Shown here: positions 1-8,634 of the stretch, piece after piece
How positions within the stretch are numbered: the first letter of the stretch is position 1
Layout of the letters: each line of letters opens with the position of its first letter
DNA from: Candidatus Eisenbacteria bacterium
GTDB lineage: Bacteria > Eisenbacteria > RBG-16-71-46 > JACRLI01
Reading direction: 5' to 3'
Assembly: GCA_016235265.1 (NCBI GenBank)
Contig: JACRLI010000011.1
Location: forward strand, 41,010-105,009
DNA length: 64,000 nucleotides
Program-made: the position numbers and the translations under genes
Notes under the pieces: model-generated
What the model saw: only the letters and a program-made list of their open reading frames with translations
Told to the model about the DNA's origin: nothing
Database searches by the model: none

Positions 1-1
1 C

Positions 2-1054
2 GCGCACGCCCGCAACGTGTCCTGGGACGACTACGCCGCCACCCTGCAGCCTCGCTTCCGCACCCCCTGGGACGTGCTGGCCTACGACCCGGTCGCGGTG
101 GCCGCGCGCCTGGCGTGGAACACGTTCGACCACCTGCGCCTCGATGCGCGCGACGTGCTGGGATGGGTCCCGGCCGCCTGCGCCGCGGCCGGCGTGCTCC
201 TCTCGTGGACCGATCCCGCGCTGCGCCGGCTGCGTCCGGTCACGCTGGCGGGCGCGTGTCTTTACCTCACGCTGGTGCCGGTGTTCCACTCCGCGCGCTA
301 CTCGGTGGCGCTGGTGCCCTTCTACGCCGCGCTGGCCGCGGGAGCGCTGCTCGCGCCCCGGTTCGCGCCGCGGGGCGGCCGGGGGGTCGGCGGCTGGCTC
401 CGGCCGCTCGTGGCCCTGCTGCCGCTGGCATTCACCGCGGCCGCGTGCGTGCGCACCCAGGCTGCGGTCACGGCCTCGCTCCCGGTGGAGATCCTCGAAG
501 TGGCACGCACCCTCCGCCCGGAGATCCGGGCCGGGGATCGGGTGGTGGCGCGCAAGGCGCACCTGGGCTACTACGCCGGCCTGCGCACCGAGATGTTCCC
601 GGCGGTGACCACTCTGCCCGAGCTGGCCGCCTTCGCCCGGGCCCGCGGCGCGCGCTGGCTGTACTTCTCCTTCACCGAGTCGCAGTCCCGGTTTGACTTC
701 TGGTACCTGCTGGACAGCACCGCGACCGTGCCCGGCCTCACGCTTCGCGCGGCCACGCGGCGCGGCACCGGAAGGCTCTACTTCATCGGGCCCGAGTTCG
801 GGGCGCTCCCGGCGTGGTTCGCCAGCGACACCCTGCGGGCGCTGCACCACGCCCGCACCGCGCTGGCGGTGGATTCCACGGACGTCCGCGCGCGCATCCG
901 GGTCGCGGACGCCCTGCTGGCCATGGGCGAGCTGCGCCAGGCCCGCGCGGAGCTGGACCTGGTCCTGTCCCTCGCGCCGGCCGACGCCGACGCGCGCAGG
1001 ATTGACGCCGACCTCGCGGCGCGCGAACTTGCAGCCGTCGCCCCACATCGCTGA
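2..1054 (+). CDS. Partial membrane protein with TPR-like C-terminus (5' end outside window)
   Basis: The reading frame is open to the left edge, so the gene begins upstream; an internal GTG at 17 is probably not the real start. The visible part has two or three hydrophobic segments (about residues 45-140), then a soluble region and a C-terminal stretch of alanine- and leucine-rich helices (from about residue 275) patterned like one or two TPR units. The layout resembles the C-terminal part of large glycosyltransferase-type (GT39/ArnT-like) membrane proteins that end in TPRs, but the catalytic N-terminus is not visible, so this is inference only. The next gene starts 35 bases downstream on the same strand. 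Confidence 0.6.
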   Translation, partial: AHARNVSWDDYAATLQPRFRTPWDVLAYDPVAVAARLAWNTFDHLRLDARDVLGWVPAACAAAGVLLSWTDPALRRLRPVTLAGACLYLTLVPVFHSARYSVALVPFYAALAAGALLAPRFAPRGGRGVGGWLRPLVALLPLAFTAAACVRTQAAVTASLPVEILEVARTLRPEIRAGDRVVARKAHLGYYAGLRTEMFPAVTTLPELAAFARARGARWLYFSFTESQSRFDFWYLLDSTATVPGLTLRAATRRGTGRLYFIGPEFGALPAWFASDTLRALHHARTALAVDSTDVRARIRVADALLAMGELRQARAELDLVLSLAPADADARRIDADLAARELAAVAPHR

Positions 1055-1089
1055 ACCACCCAAGGCTGGTCGCAGCCCCTGGAGGACCC

Positions 1090-2124
1090 ATGAACGCCCG
1101 CCTCACCGGAAGATCCGCCCTGCTGGCCGCGCTGCTCCTGGCGTTCGCGTGCGCCCCGGGCGCCCGCGCCGCCGACGACCACCACGACCGCGCGCCCTCG
1201 GACCCCTTCCGGCTGCAGCCGCTGCGCGGGGGCGTGCACGCCCTGTACGGGCGGGGCGGCAACGTGGGTTTCTACGTGGGCCCCAGGTCGGTGCTGCTGA
1301 TTGACGACCAGTTCAAGGACCTCGCCCCCGGCATCAAGGCACAGGTGGAGAAGGTCACGCCGCTGCCGATCCGCTTCCTGGTCAACACCCACCACCACGG
1401 GGACCACGTGGGCGGCAACGAGTTCTTCTCGCAGTTCGCCGAGGTCCTGGCGCACGAGAACGTGCGCACCCACATGCTGGCCTCCCCCGCGGAGATCCTC
1501 GCCGCGGGGCCCCGGGTTTCCGACTCGCTCAAGGCGCTGGCCGCCGCCACCACCGACTCGGCGAAGCGCGCGTCGCTGAACAGCACCACCCAGCGCGTGG
1601 ATGACCAGGTGATGTGGGCGAAGACGGTGAAGATCGAAGAGATCGCGCCGCTGGTCACGCTCGCCGGCACCGGTGAGATGCGCGTGCACCTGGGGGATGA
1701 GACCATCCGCCTGGTCCATTACGACTCCGCGCACACCGACGGGGACTGCGTGGTGTTCTTTGAGAAGGCGCACGTGATCCACATGGGCGACGTGTACTTC
1801 CACGCGGTCATCCCCTACATAGACTGGCAGCACGGCGCATCGGTGCCCGGGTACATGAACTTCATTGATTCCGTGCTGGCGCACGCGCCGGACGACGCCA
1901 TGTTCATCCCGGGACACGGCGAGGTCAGCGACGCCGCCGGGCTGCGGGAGTTCCGCGCCTACCTCGCGGACCTCTCCGTCGCCACCCGCGGAGCCCACGA
2001 CGCGGGCAAGACCATGGCCCAGGCTGTCGAGAGCGTGAAGCTGCCGAAGTACGAGAAGTGGAGCGGCTACAAGGAGCGCCTGGGCGCAAACGTCGAGGCG
2101 GCGTGGAGGACGATCTACAGGTAG
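1090..2124 (+). CDS. Secreted metallo-beta-lactamase-fold hydrolase
   Basis: 344 residues. The N-terminus is a signal peptide (basic start, hydrophobic residues 10-20, Ala-rich cleavage region near residue 27). The zinc-binding signature HHHGDH lies at residues 101-106 (H101, H103, D105, H106), followed by a later metal His in 'SAHTDGD', Asp in 'HMGDVYFH' and His in 'PGHGEV', the expected order for a binuclear MBL-fold enzyme. The relatives are periplasmic MBL-fold hydrolases of the subclass B3/quinoprotein-relay-hydrolase type; the substrate cannot be told from sequence. It follows the partial membrane protein on the same strand and ends before a strong terminator. AGGAGG-like bases precede the ATG ('ggaggaccc'). 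Confidence 0.85.
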   Translation: MNARLTGRSALLAALLLAFACAPGARAADDHHDRAPSDPFRLQPLRGGVHALYGRGGNVGFYVGPRSVLLIDDQFKDLAPGIKAQVEKVTPLPIRFLVNTHHHGDHVGGNEFFSQFAEVLAHENVRTHMLASPAEILAAGPRVSDSLKALAAATTDSAKRASLNSTTQRVDDQVMWAKTVKIEEIAPLVTLAGTGEMRVHLGDETIRLVHYDSAHTDGDCVVFFEKAHVIHMGDVYFHAVIPYIDWQHGASVPGYMNFIDSVLAHAPDDAMFIPGHGEVSDAAGLREFRAYLADLSVATRGAHDAGKTMAQAVESVKLPKYEKWSGYKERLGANVEAAWRTIYR

Positions 2125-2166
2125 GGGCGAGTCTCGAAGCAGGGACCGACCGCGGGACGAAACAGC

Positions 2167-2207
2167 GAGGCTCCCCGATGCCGCAGGAACGGCCATCGGG
2201 GAGCCTC
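2167..2207. terminator. Bidirectional terminator hairpin
   Basis: A perfect 14-bp stem (2167-2180 with 2194-2207) closes a 12-base loop between two convergent genes. There is no long T tract on either side, which is common in GC-rich genomes. Confidence 0.75.
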
Positions 2208-2230
2208 ACTTCGTCGCAAGCGCGGGGAGG

Positions 2231-2911
2231 CTACAGAGTGTCGTTCAGCACCGTCATCCGGTAGCCCGGCCCCCCGGTGTTCACTCCGCTGAAGATCAGC
2301 GTGTACCGCTTCCCCCCCTCGAGCTCCACCTCCCGCTCCGCCAGCACCCGCGTGGTGTCGCGGTACAGCCGGAACTTCATGGCGTACGTCCCGGGGGTCA
2401 CCGGGTAGTACTGCCGGTTGGTGTCGTTGCGCGCCAGTCCGCCGGTCGCCAGCCCGTTGAGCACCAGCTGCAGCGTGTCCGCGACGTCGGGCGAGAGGTG
2501 GAAGAAGCGCAGCTTCGCCTGGCTCGAAGAGATGGCGCTGTGGTCGTCAATGGTGAGCGCCAGCGCGTAGTGCCCGACCGGGGATTCCGTGAGGATGCAG
2601 GTGTAGTCCCGGCTGGCCGCGAGCGCGATGTAGAGCAGGTTGTCGGCCAGCACGTCGGTCTTGCCGGCTTCCAGCGCTTTCACCCGGAAGTCCGTGGCAT
2701 CCACCGTGGTGTAGCCGGTGGCCTTCTCGAAGTTCAGGTTCGCACCCAGTGCCGAGGAACCGGCCCAGAGGTCCGCGTTCGGCGCGGTCGGGGCAAAGTG
2801 GGCCATGCGCAGCCGGGCCTTCGCCGCCGGCTGCACGGGGTCTTTCCCGCAACCGGCCGCCGTCACCGCCGCGAGCCCGAGCAGGGCCATCGCCAGGATC
2901 CTCATCCGCAT
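2231..2911 (-). CDS. DUF4397 domain lipoprotein
   Basis: 226 residues from the ATG at 2911, chosen because AGGGAG lies about 8 bases upstream; the frame is open farther back but without a good ribosome site. The lipobox TAAGC puts the modified cysteine at residue 21. The mature part has features of DUF4397 beta-sandwich proteins: 'LRMAHFAPTAP' near its start, 'LRFFHLSPDV' in the middle and a 'GKRYTLIFSG' strand near the end. Function is unknown; members are exported, often cell-surface or matrix proteins. It is transcribed alone, convergent with the MBL hydrolase and divergent from the following membrane protein gene. Confidence 0.75.
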   Translation of the reverse strand: MRMRILAMALLGLAAVTAAGCGKDPVQPAAKARLRMAHFAPTAPNADLWAGSSALGANLNFEKATGYTTVDATDFRVKALEAGKTDVLADNLLYIALAASRDYTCILTESPVGHYALALTIDDHSAISSSQAKLRFFHLSPDVADTLQLVLNGLATGGLARNDTNRQYYPVTPGTYAMKFRLYRDTTRVLAEREVELEGGKRYTLIFSGVNTGGPGYRMTVLNDTL

Positions 2912-3089
2912 CAACACGCTCCCTTTCCGCCCTCCCCGACGCGGGGACGGCCCAGTACCAGGACAGAATACCATGACCCACGGTTCCCGGGGGGACGGAC
3001 GCCGGCACAGCCCGGGCGCAGGGCGGCGTCCGGGGCTGTCCCGCGTGGGTCGCATTGCGGGCCGGCCGCACCTCGACTACATTTCCGCC

Positions 3090-4793
3090 ATGCCCGACCG
3101 ACCCCTGAAGGCCCTCGATGCCCGCGAGCGACTGGCCACCCGGGTGTGGGGCATCGGCTTCGCGCTGCTCTACTGGATCGGCCGGACCGAGGCCCACAGC
3201 CTGGACGCCATCTCCTACGCCCGCACCGTGCGCGACGGCGCGTGGGCCGACCTCTTCCACCCCCACCACCTGGCCTACAGCCTGGTGATCAAGGTGCTGT
3301 GGAACGCGCTGCAGGTGATCCACCCCCACCTGGATCCGCTGGCCGTGGCGGGCTTCCTGAACTCCCTGCTCGCGGGGCTGGCGCTGGCCATCTTCGCGCG
3401 CTGCCTGCTCGAGAACGGCGCCACCTTCTTCTGGACCAGCTTCGCCACCCTGGGCCTGGGCCTCTCGCAGTGCACGTGGACGCTGGCATCCGAAAACGAA
3501 GTGTACGTGGCCACGCTGCTGCTGCTCATCGCCTCGGCCCGGCAGGCGCTGCGCGCCGCGCGCACCGGGCGGGCCGACCAGGCGCTCCAGGCCGGGATGC
3601 TGGTGGCGGCGGCCTCGCTCTTCCACGTGGTGGCGGCGCTGTTCCTGGTCCCGGTGCTGCTGGTGGCCTTCCGCGCGGCACCCGACGCGCCACGCCGCCG
3701 CCGGCTGCTGGGGGCCGCGGCGCTGGGAGCGGTCGTGCCCGCGGTGGCGGCCTATCTCGTGGTCATGGCGGTCCGCCACGACACCTCCGTGGCGCTGGCC
3801 ACCGCCTGGCTGAACCGCTACATGCGCTGGGACTCGTGGGTGGACCGCGACCCGGTGCGGTTGCTGCTGGGCTTCCTGTGGTTCCTGCGCGGCGCGGTGC
3901 CCGACTTCGGCCTGATCGGCAACGCGCCGCCGCCCACCGCCGTGGGCTGGCTCAACGACCTGGCCCGGGTGCCCTTCCTGCTGTTCGCGGGCGCCGTGGG
4001 CTACCTGGCCTGGGACGGCTGGCGCAAGCGCCCCTACCTGACGTGGCGCTTCGGGGCGCTGCCCGTGATGTGCCTGGCCTGGTTCCTGGTGTTCGAGTTG
4101 TTCCTGGGCTGGGTGGGACGTTCGAGCCTCAAGTTCTGGACCCTCACGCTGCCCCCGCTGTGGGCCTTCACCGCCATCTGGGCCGACCTGCGCTTCGGGG
4201 ACCCGGAGGGCCTGGGGGCGCGGCGCATGTCGCCCGTGGCCTCGGTGGTGAGCGTGCTGATCCTGGCGCTGATGGTGCTCACCACCGGCTTCCTGGTGGT
4301 GGCGCGACGGCACGACACCCGGCTCGACCTGCCGCGCCGCTGGTCCGAGGCCGTGGCGCGGAGCACCGCCCCGCGCGACTTCCTGCTGGTGCCGGAGGGA
4401 GACCTGGAGGGCTACCTGCTCTACTACGGCCGGCGCGGGAATCTCGAGACACTTGAATCGCTGGCGCGCTCCACCCGCTCCCTGCCGGCCACGCTGGACA
4501 GCCTGCGCGCCCGCGCCACCCGGGCGCGCGCCGCCGGCGGCCGTGCCTGGTTCCTGGGCACGGGCCTGGTGGTCACTCCTTTCGCGGCGCAGCTGTGGAA
4601 TCGCCCCGAGGATGCCCGCGAGGTGTACCGGGCCCTGGAGGCGGAGTTGACACCCCACGGCGTGTACGATCCCTCCGCCCGCCTGACCGGGCCCGACGGG
4701 CCCCTGGGCCAGCCGGTGCTGCTCGAGTGGGCTCCCCGGCCACCGCAGGCCCCTCCTGCCCCCGGCCCGAATGGGCCGCCGCCCGCCATTTAG
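3090..4793 (+). CDS. Polytopic membrane protein, glycosyltransferase (GT39/PMT-like) type
   Basis: 567 residues from the ATG at 3090. About ten hydrophobic segments fill residues 20-420, followed by a soluble periplasmic C-terminal region ending in a proline-rich tail. An early acidic/His motif ('GRTEAHSLDAISYARTVRDG') and 'HPHHLAYSLV' sit in the first external loop, where GT-C fold enzymes carry the catalytic Asp. That supports a dolichyl- or polyprenyl-phosphate-sugar-dependent transferase-like protein, but no family-defining signature is certain. It stands alone, divergent from the DUF4397 gene; the next gene starts about 100 bases downstream. Confidence 0.6.
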   Translation: MPDRPLKALDARERLATRVWGIGFALLYWIGRTEAHSLDAISYARTVRDGAWADLFHPHHLAYSLVIKVLWNALQVIHPHLDPLAVAGFLNSLLAGLALAIFARCLLENGATFFWTSFATLGLGLSQCTWTLASENEVYVATLLLLIASARQALRAARTGRADQALQAGMLVAAASLFHVVAALFLVPVLLVAFRAAPDAPRRRRLLGAAALGAVVPAVAAYLVVMAVRHDTSVALATAWLNRYMRWDSWVDRDPVRLLLGFLWFLRGAVPDFGLIGNAPPPTAVGWLNDLARVPFLLFAGAVGYLAWDGWRKRPYLTWRFGALPVMCLAWFLVFELFLGWVGRSSLKFWTLTLPPLWAFTAIWADLRFGDPEGLGARRMSPVASVVSVLILALMVLTTGFLVVARRHDTRLDLPRRWSEAVARSTAPRDFLLVPEGDLEGYLLYYGRRGNLETLESLARSTRSLPATLDSLRARATRARAAGGRAWFLGTGLVVTPFAAQLWNRPEDAREVYRALEAELTPHGVYDPSARLTGPDGPLGQPVLLEWAPRPPQAPPAPGPNGPPPAI

Positions 4794-4896
4794 AAGCCGC
4801 CTCCGGCGCCCGATAACCCACCCGGAACACAATACCCACGGCCGTCAGCGCCCCGACCCTCGTGGCGCGGTATCCCACCGCGCCTGCCGGGAGATC

Positions 4897-6963
4897 ATGC
4901 AGCCGAAATCTCAGCCGCCGAAACCGCAACCCGAAGTGGTGCAGAGGATCCAGCGCTCCCTCGCGGAGCTGGAGGTGGCGCGCCGCCACCTCGACCAGGT
5001 GGGCCGCGTGGCCGCCTCGCTGGCCTCCTCCACGTCCGTCCAGCCCACGCTCCAGGCCATCCTGGACGCGGCGCTGGAAGGGCTGGGCATGGCCTTCGGC
5101 AGCATCGCGGTGCGGCACGGCGCACAGGGCAGCGTGGACATCGAGGCCCGCCGGGAGTTCGACGACGGCCTCATGGACCACGCCCGCACCGAGCTGGAGC
5201 AGACCCACTTCCTGTGGGTGCTGGACCACGACCGGCCGCTGCTGCTCTCCCCGCCGGGCGTGCCGGTGGACCTCTCCGGCGCCCGCGCGGTGCACTTCCA
5301 CGCCGGCAACTTCCTGCTGGTCCCGCTGCCGCAGCAGAACGAGCTGGGGGGCATCCTGTGCGTGGGCACGCTGGAGCGGCGCCACCGCTTCCAGGACTCC
5401 GACCTCAAGTACCTCGAGCTGCTGGCGACCTTCGCCGCGAGCGCGTTGCGCAGCATACGCGCCGTGGAGGACGCCCAGAACTTCCTGATCGCCACCATCC
5501 GCTCGCTGTCCACGGCCCTGGACGCCCGCGACCCCTACACCCGCGGCCACAGCGAGCGCGTGGCCATGTACTCGCTGGGCGTGCTCAACGAGCTGGAGGC
5601 CGCGCGCCCCGACGGCTTCCCCGAGGGCTTCCGCGACTCGGTGCGCCTGGGGGCGATGCTGCACGACATCGGCAAGATCGGGGTGCCCGACTCGATCCTG
5701 CACAAGCCGGACAAGCTCACGCCCGAGGAGTTCGACTCCATGCGCTCGCACACCGACATGGGCGCGAGCATCGTGGGCGGCGTGCGCAACACCCGCGACA
5801 TCCTGGACGCCATCCGCTTCCACCACGAGCGCTTCGACGGCACCGGCTACCCGCGCGGGCTCAAGGGCGAGATCATCCCGATGATCGCGCGCATCGTGGG
5901 CATCGCCGACGCCTTCGACGCCATGACCAGCGACCGGCCCTACCGCAAGGGCAGCGCGCCGGAGTTCGCGGTGGAGCAGATCCGGAACATGGCCGGCATC
6001 CACTTCGACCCCGAGGTGGTGGACGCTCTGGGCCGCGCCTTCGAGTCCGGGCAGTTGTCCATCCACGTGGAAGACTCCACGCGCAAGCGCGAGGACGTGA
6101 ACCAGGAGGTCCTCGAGAAGCTGTTCAGCCGCCGGATCAAGGAACTCCCGTCCATGCCGCAGGTGGTGCACCAGGTGATCGAGCGCAGCCGGGACATCAA
6201 CTGCAGCATCCGCGAGCTGGCCGAGCTGGTCTCGCGCGACCAGGGCCTGGTGACCCGCGTGCTGCGCCTGGTGAACTCGGCATTCTACGGATTCTCGCGG
6301 CGCATCTCCACGGTGAGCCTGGCGCTCACCATCCTGGGGCTGCGCAACGTGCGCAACATGGTGATCAACGTGGGGCTGGCGGGCTTCTTCCGGGGCGGCA
6401 CCACCCAGAGCCGCTCCACGCGGCTGCGACTGTGGGAGCATTCCGTGGAAACGGCGGTGGGGGCGATGACGCTGGCGCGGCTGCGCCGCATGGGCGAGCC
6501 CGACGAGGCCTTCACCGCGGGGTTGCTGCACGACATCGGCCGGATCGCGCTGGACTACTACCACCACGACCTGTCGGCGCGCATCGAGTCGCTGATCGAG
6601 GAGGAGGGCCTGAGCGAGGTGGAGGCCGAGCGGCGCGTGACCGGGGTGGACCACGGGGCCATCGGAGCGTGGGTGGCGGCGCAGTGGAACCTGCCGTCCA
6701 CCCTGTGCAGCACCATCCGCTACCATCACGACCCCGCCCGCTGCGCGGCGGAGGCGCCGGAGGCGCTGCAGCTGACCTACCTGGCGGGAGCCGCGGAGGC
6801 GCTCTCGGAGCTGCGCCACCGCGTGGACGACGACCTGGAGCAACATCTCGAGAACGGCGCCGTGAAGCACCTCATGCTCACCCCGGAGGAGATCCGGGCC
6901 ACGCTGGAGGCGATGGAGCGCGAGAAATCCTCGATGATGCAGATGCTGGGACAGGCGGCCTGA
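4897..6963 (+). CDS. GAF - HD-GYP - HDOD signalling protein
   Basis: 688 residues; the ATG at 4897 follows GGGAG at a short spacing. A GAF-like sensor spans about residues 25-185. An HD-GYP domain follows (about 190-370): HDIGK near residue 255, HHERFDGTGYP near 309 and a 'DAMTSDRPYR' helix, so the c-di-GMP phosphodiesterase residues look intact. From about residue 408 an HDOD domain begins ('KELPSMPQVVHQVI'), with its own 'LLHDIGRIALDYY' near 543. HD-GYP enzymes hydrolyse cyclic di-GMP, while HDOD domains are usually non-enzymatic regulators. The combination is likely a cytoplasmic switch for motility or surface behaviour, perhaps the type IV pili encoded 25 kb away (inference). Confidence 0.9.
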   Translation: MQPKSQPPKPQPEVVQRIQRSLAELEVARRHLDQVGRVAASLASSTSVQPTLQAILDAALEGLGMAFGSIAVRHGAQGSVDIEARREFDDGLMDHARTELEQTHFLWVLDHDRPLLLSPPGVPVDLSGARAVHFHAGNFLLVPLPQQNELGGILCVGTLERRHRFQDSDLKYLELLATFAASALRSIRAVEDAQNFLIATIRSLSTALDARDPYTRGHSERVAMYSLGVLNELEAARPDGFPEGFRDSVRLGAMLHDIGKIGVPDSILHKPDKLTPEEFDSMRSHTDMGASIVGGVRNTRDILDAIRFHHERFDGTGYPRGLKGEIIPMIARIVGIADAFDAMTSDRPYRKGSAPEFAVEQIRNMAGIHFDPEVVDALGRAFESGQLSIHVEDSTRKREDVNQEVLEKLFSRRIKELPSMPQVVHQVIERSRDINCSIRELAELVSRDQGLVTRVLRLVNSAFYGFSRRISTVSLALTILGLRNVRNMVINVGLAGFFRGGTTQSRSTRLRLWEHSVETAVGAMTLARLRRMGEPDEAFTAGLLHDIGRIALDYYHHDLSARIESLIEEEGLSEVEAERRVTGVDHGAIGAWVAAQWNLPSTLCSTIRYHHDPARCAAEAPEALQLTYLAGAAEALSELRHRVDDDLEQHLENGAVKHLMLTPEEIRATLEAMEREKSSMMQMLGQAA

Positions 6964-6966
6964 ACG

Positions 6967-7134
6967 CTAGTTCTGGCCGTCCCAGCGGAATGCGTCGAAC
7001 AGCCCCACGGCCAGCACCAGCCCGCCGACCGCCAGCACCCCCGCCGCCTGGATGGCGTCGTAGCCCATCCAGAACAGGCCGCTCAGCACGATCAGGATCC
7101 CCAGCGGGACCACCGCCTTGCTCAAGGACTTCAT
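6967..7134 (-). CDS. Small two-helix membrane protein
   Basis: 55 residues, starting at the ATG at 7134 with GGAGG about 7 bases upstream, which makes this short frame credible. Two hydrophobic segments (about residues 8-24 and 29-45) are joined by a short polar turn, ending 'DAFRWDGQN'. It resembles no named family I can recognise. It is convergent with the HD-GYP/HDOD gene, with only 3 bases between their stops. Confidence 0.6.
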   Translation of the reverse strand: MKSLSKAVVPLGILIVLSGLFWMGYDAIQAAGVLAVGGLVLAVGLFDAFRWDGQN

Positions 7135-7512
7135 TCCGAGACCTCCGAGGTGGATCGGATGAGGGGTCGTACCGCCCCCCCCAGGAACCCGGGATGCCCG
7201 CGGCCCGGGCCGGGATTCCACGCGCGGGAGTGTAGCGGCAGCGGGCCAGGCGGCGCAACGGGTTACCCGCGCGGGGCACCCGCGCGGCAAGATCCCGGGA
7301 ACGCCGGGCGGCCGGTTTCTGCATCACGCCGATGGGCCGGGCCCGCGCGATGCACATGGGCACGAACGCCTCCTGGGCCAGCACCAGGATGTCCAGGGGG
7401 GCCGCGCTGGACAGTCGGCGGCCCGTGGCCTAGATTCTCGCCTCGAAGTCCGTGCGCGCAAGCCGGAAGTCCCGGCGGGCTCGCGAACCGGACGGGAGAC
7501 TCCCCTAGCCCC
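7135..7512. other. Divergent intergenic region, no gene seen
   Basis: This gap lies between the divergent small membrane protein gene and the sugar operon, so it should hold promoters for both. I see no convincing -35/-10 pair, no RNA gene and no recognisable coding remnant. Open frames crossing it have no family features. Confidence 0.5.
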
Positions 7513-8634
7513 ATGGCGATGCCCAGCGTCTCACCCCCCGTTGCGAGCCTCGCCCCCACCGGCCATATCCGCCGGCCCCGGGTGGGGATCGTCGGGCCGT
7601 ACCCGCCGCCCTACGGCGGGATCTCCGTGGGCATCCAGCGCCTGGGGCGACATCTGGCCGCGAACGGCGTGGATTTCCACATCTACAGCGAGACGGGCGC
7701 GGACGTGCCCGGCGAGCGCGTCACCGGCTTCGCGGGCGCGCGACGGCTGCTGGCCCGCCTGTTTTCCGCGGGCCCTTCCCACATCCTCCACTACCAGAGC
7801 CCCGACTGGCGCATGCGCTGCCTGGTGGCGCTGTGGGGCATGGTGACCGGCCGCAAGAGCCTGATCTCGATCCACGGACAGAGCTACGACTACTCCATGC
7901 GCGGGGGGCCGCTGCAGCGCGCGCTGATCCGCTTCTTCCTGCGACGCACCTCGGCGGTGATCGCCTGCAACCCGGGCATCGAGGCCCGGGTGCGCGCGGA
8001 GGCCGGCCCGGCGGTGATGGTGCGCATGATCCCCGCGTTCCTGCCCCCGCCGCTGGACGAGGCCGGCCTGCCGCTGCCGGCGGAGCTGGAGGCCTTCCTC
8101 GGGGCGCACTCGCCGGTGGTGCTGTGGGTGGGCTGGTCGCGGCTGCTCGAGGGCCGCGACCTCTACGGGCTGGACCATACGCTGCGGCTCGCGGGCCGGC
8201 TGCGGAAGCGTTTCCCCGGGCTGGGCTGCGTGCTATGGTTCAGCGGCGTCGAGGATGCGGCGCACTGGGACCGGCTGTGGGACGAGGCCGGTCGCGCGGA
8301 CCTGCGCGACAGCGTGTTCGTGGGCCGCGGCGGGCTGCCGGAGATCCACCCCCTGTTCCGCCGCGCCGACGTGTACGTGCGCCCCACCGTGAGCGACGGA
8401 GATTCCGTGTCGGTGCGTGAGGCGCTGGCGCTGGGCACCCCGGTGGTCGCCAGCGACGCCGCCCCGCGGCCCGGCGCGTGCGTGACCTACCGCACCGGGG
8501 ACGCGGATGCGCTGGAGCGCGCCGTGCTGGGCGTGCTGGAAGACGTGGGAGCCGCCCGCGCGCGCGTGCGGCGCGAGCCCGTGGAAGACAACGGCGGGAA
8601 GATTCTCGACCTCTACCGGGAGCTGGGTCTGTGA
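7513..8634 (+). CDS. Glycosyltransferase family 4
   Basis: 373 residues from the ATG at 7513. The N-terminal Rossmann-like half opens with 'VGIVGPYPPPYGGIS', typical for GT4 donors and acceptors. The C-terminal half has the sugar-nucleotide site pattern: 'PTVSDGDSVSVREALALGTP' near residue 290, a version of the GT4 E-x7-E motif, followed by 'VVASDAAPRP'. It is a retaining GT-B fold enzyme that transfers a sugar from a nucleotide donor in the cytoplasm, probably for surface polysaccharide or protein glycosylation. Its TGA overlaps the GTG of the next gene, so the four-gene set is translationally coupled. Confidence 0.88.
   Translation: MAMPSVSPPVASLAPTGHIRRPRVGIVGPYPPPYGGISVGIQRLGRHLAANGVDFHIYSETGADVPGERVTGFAGARRLLARLFSAGPSHILHYQSPDWRMRCLVALWGMVTGRKSLISIHGQSYDYSMRGGPLQRALIRFFLRRTSAVIACNPGIEARVRAEAGPAVMVRMIPAFLPPPLDEAGLPLPAELEAFLGAHSPVVLWVGWSRLLEGRDLYGLDHTLRLAGRLRKRFPGLGCVLWFSGVEDAAHWDRLWDEAGRADLRDSVFVGRGGLPEIHPLFRRADVYVRPTVSDGDSVSVREALALGTPVVASDAAPRPGACVTYRTGDADALERAVLGVLEDVGAARARVRREPVEDNGGKILDLYRELGL

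Noticed and set aside
778-2196. Minus-strand frame opposite the MBL hydrolase
   Set aside because: It covers two plus-strand genes, including one with a complete zinc motif, and shows no protein family features.
4573-6870. Long open frame on the minus strand opposite the GAF/HD-GYP/HDOD gene
   Set aside because: Composition is His/Gln/Arg-rich with no family features, typical of antisense frames in GC-rich DNA; the plus-strand gene has clear catalytic motifs.
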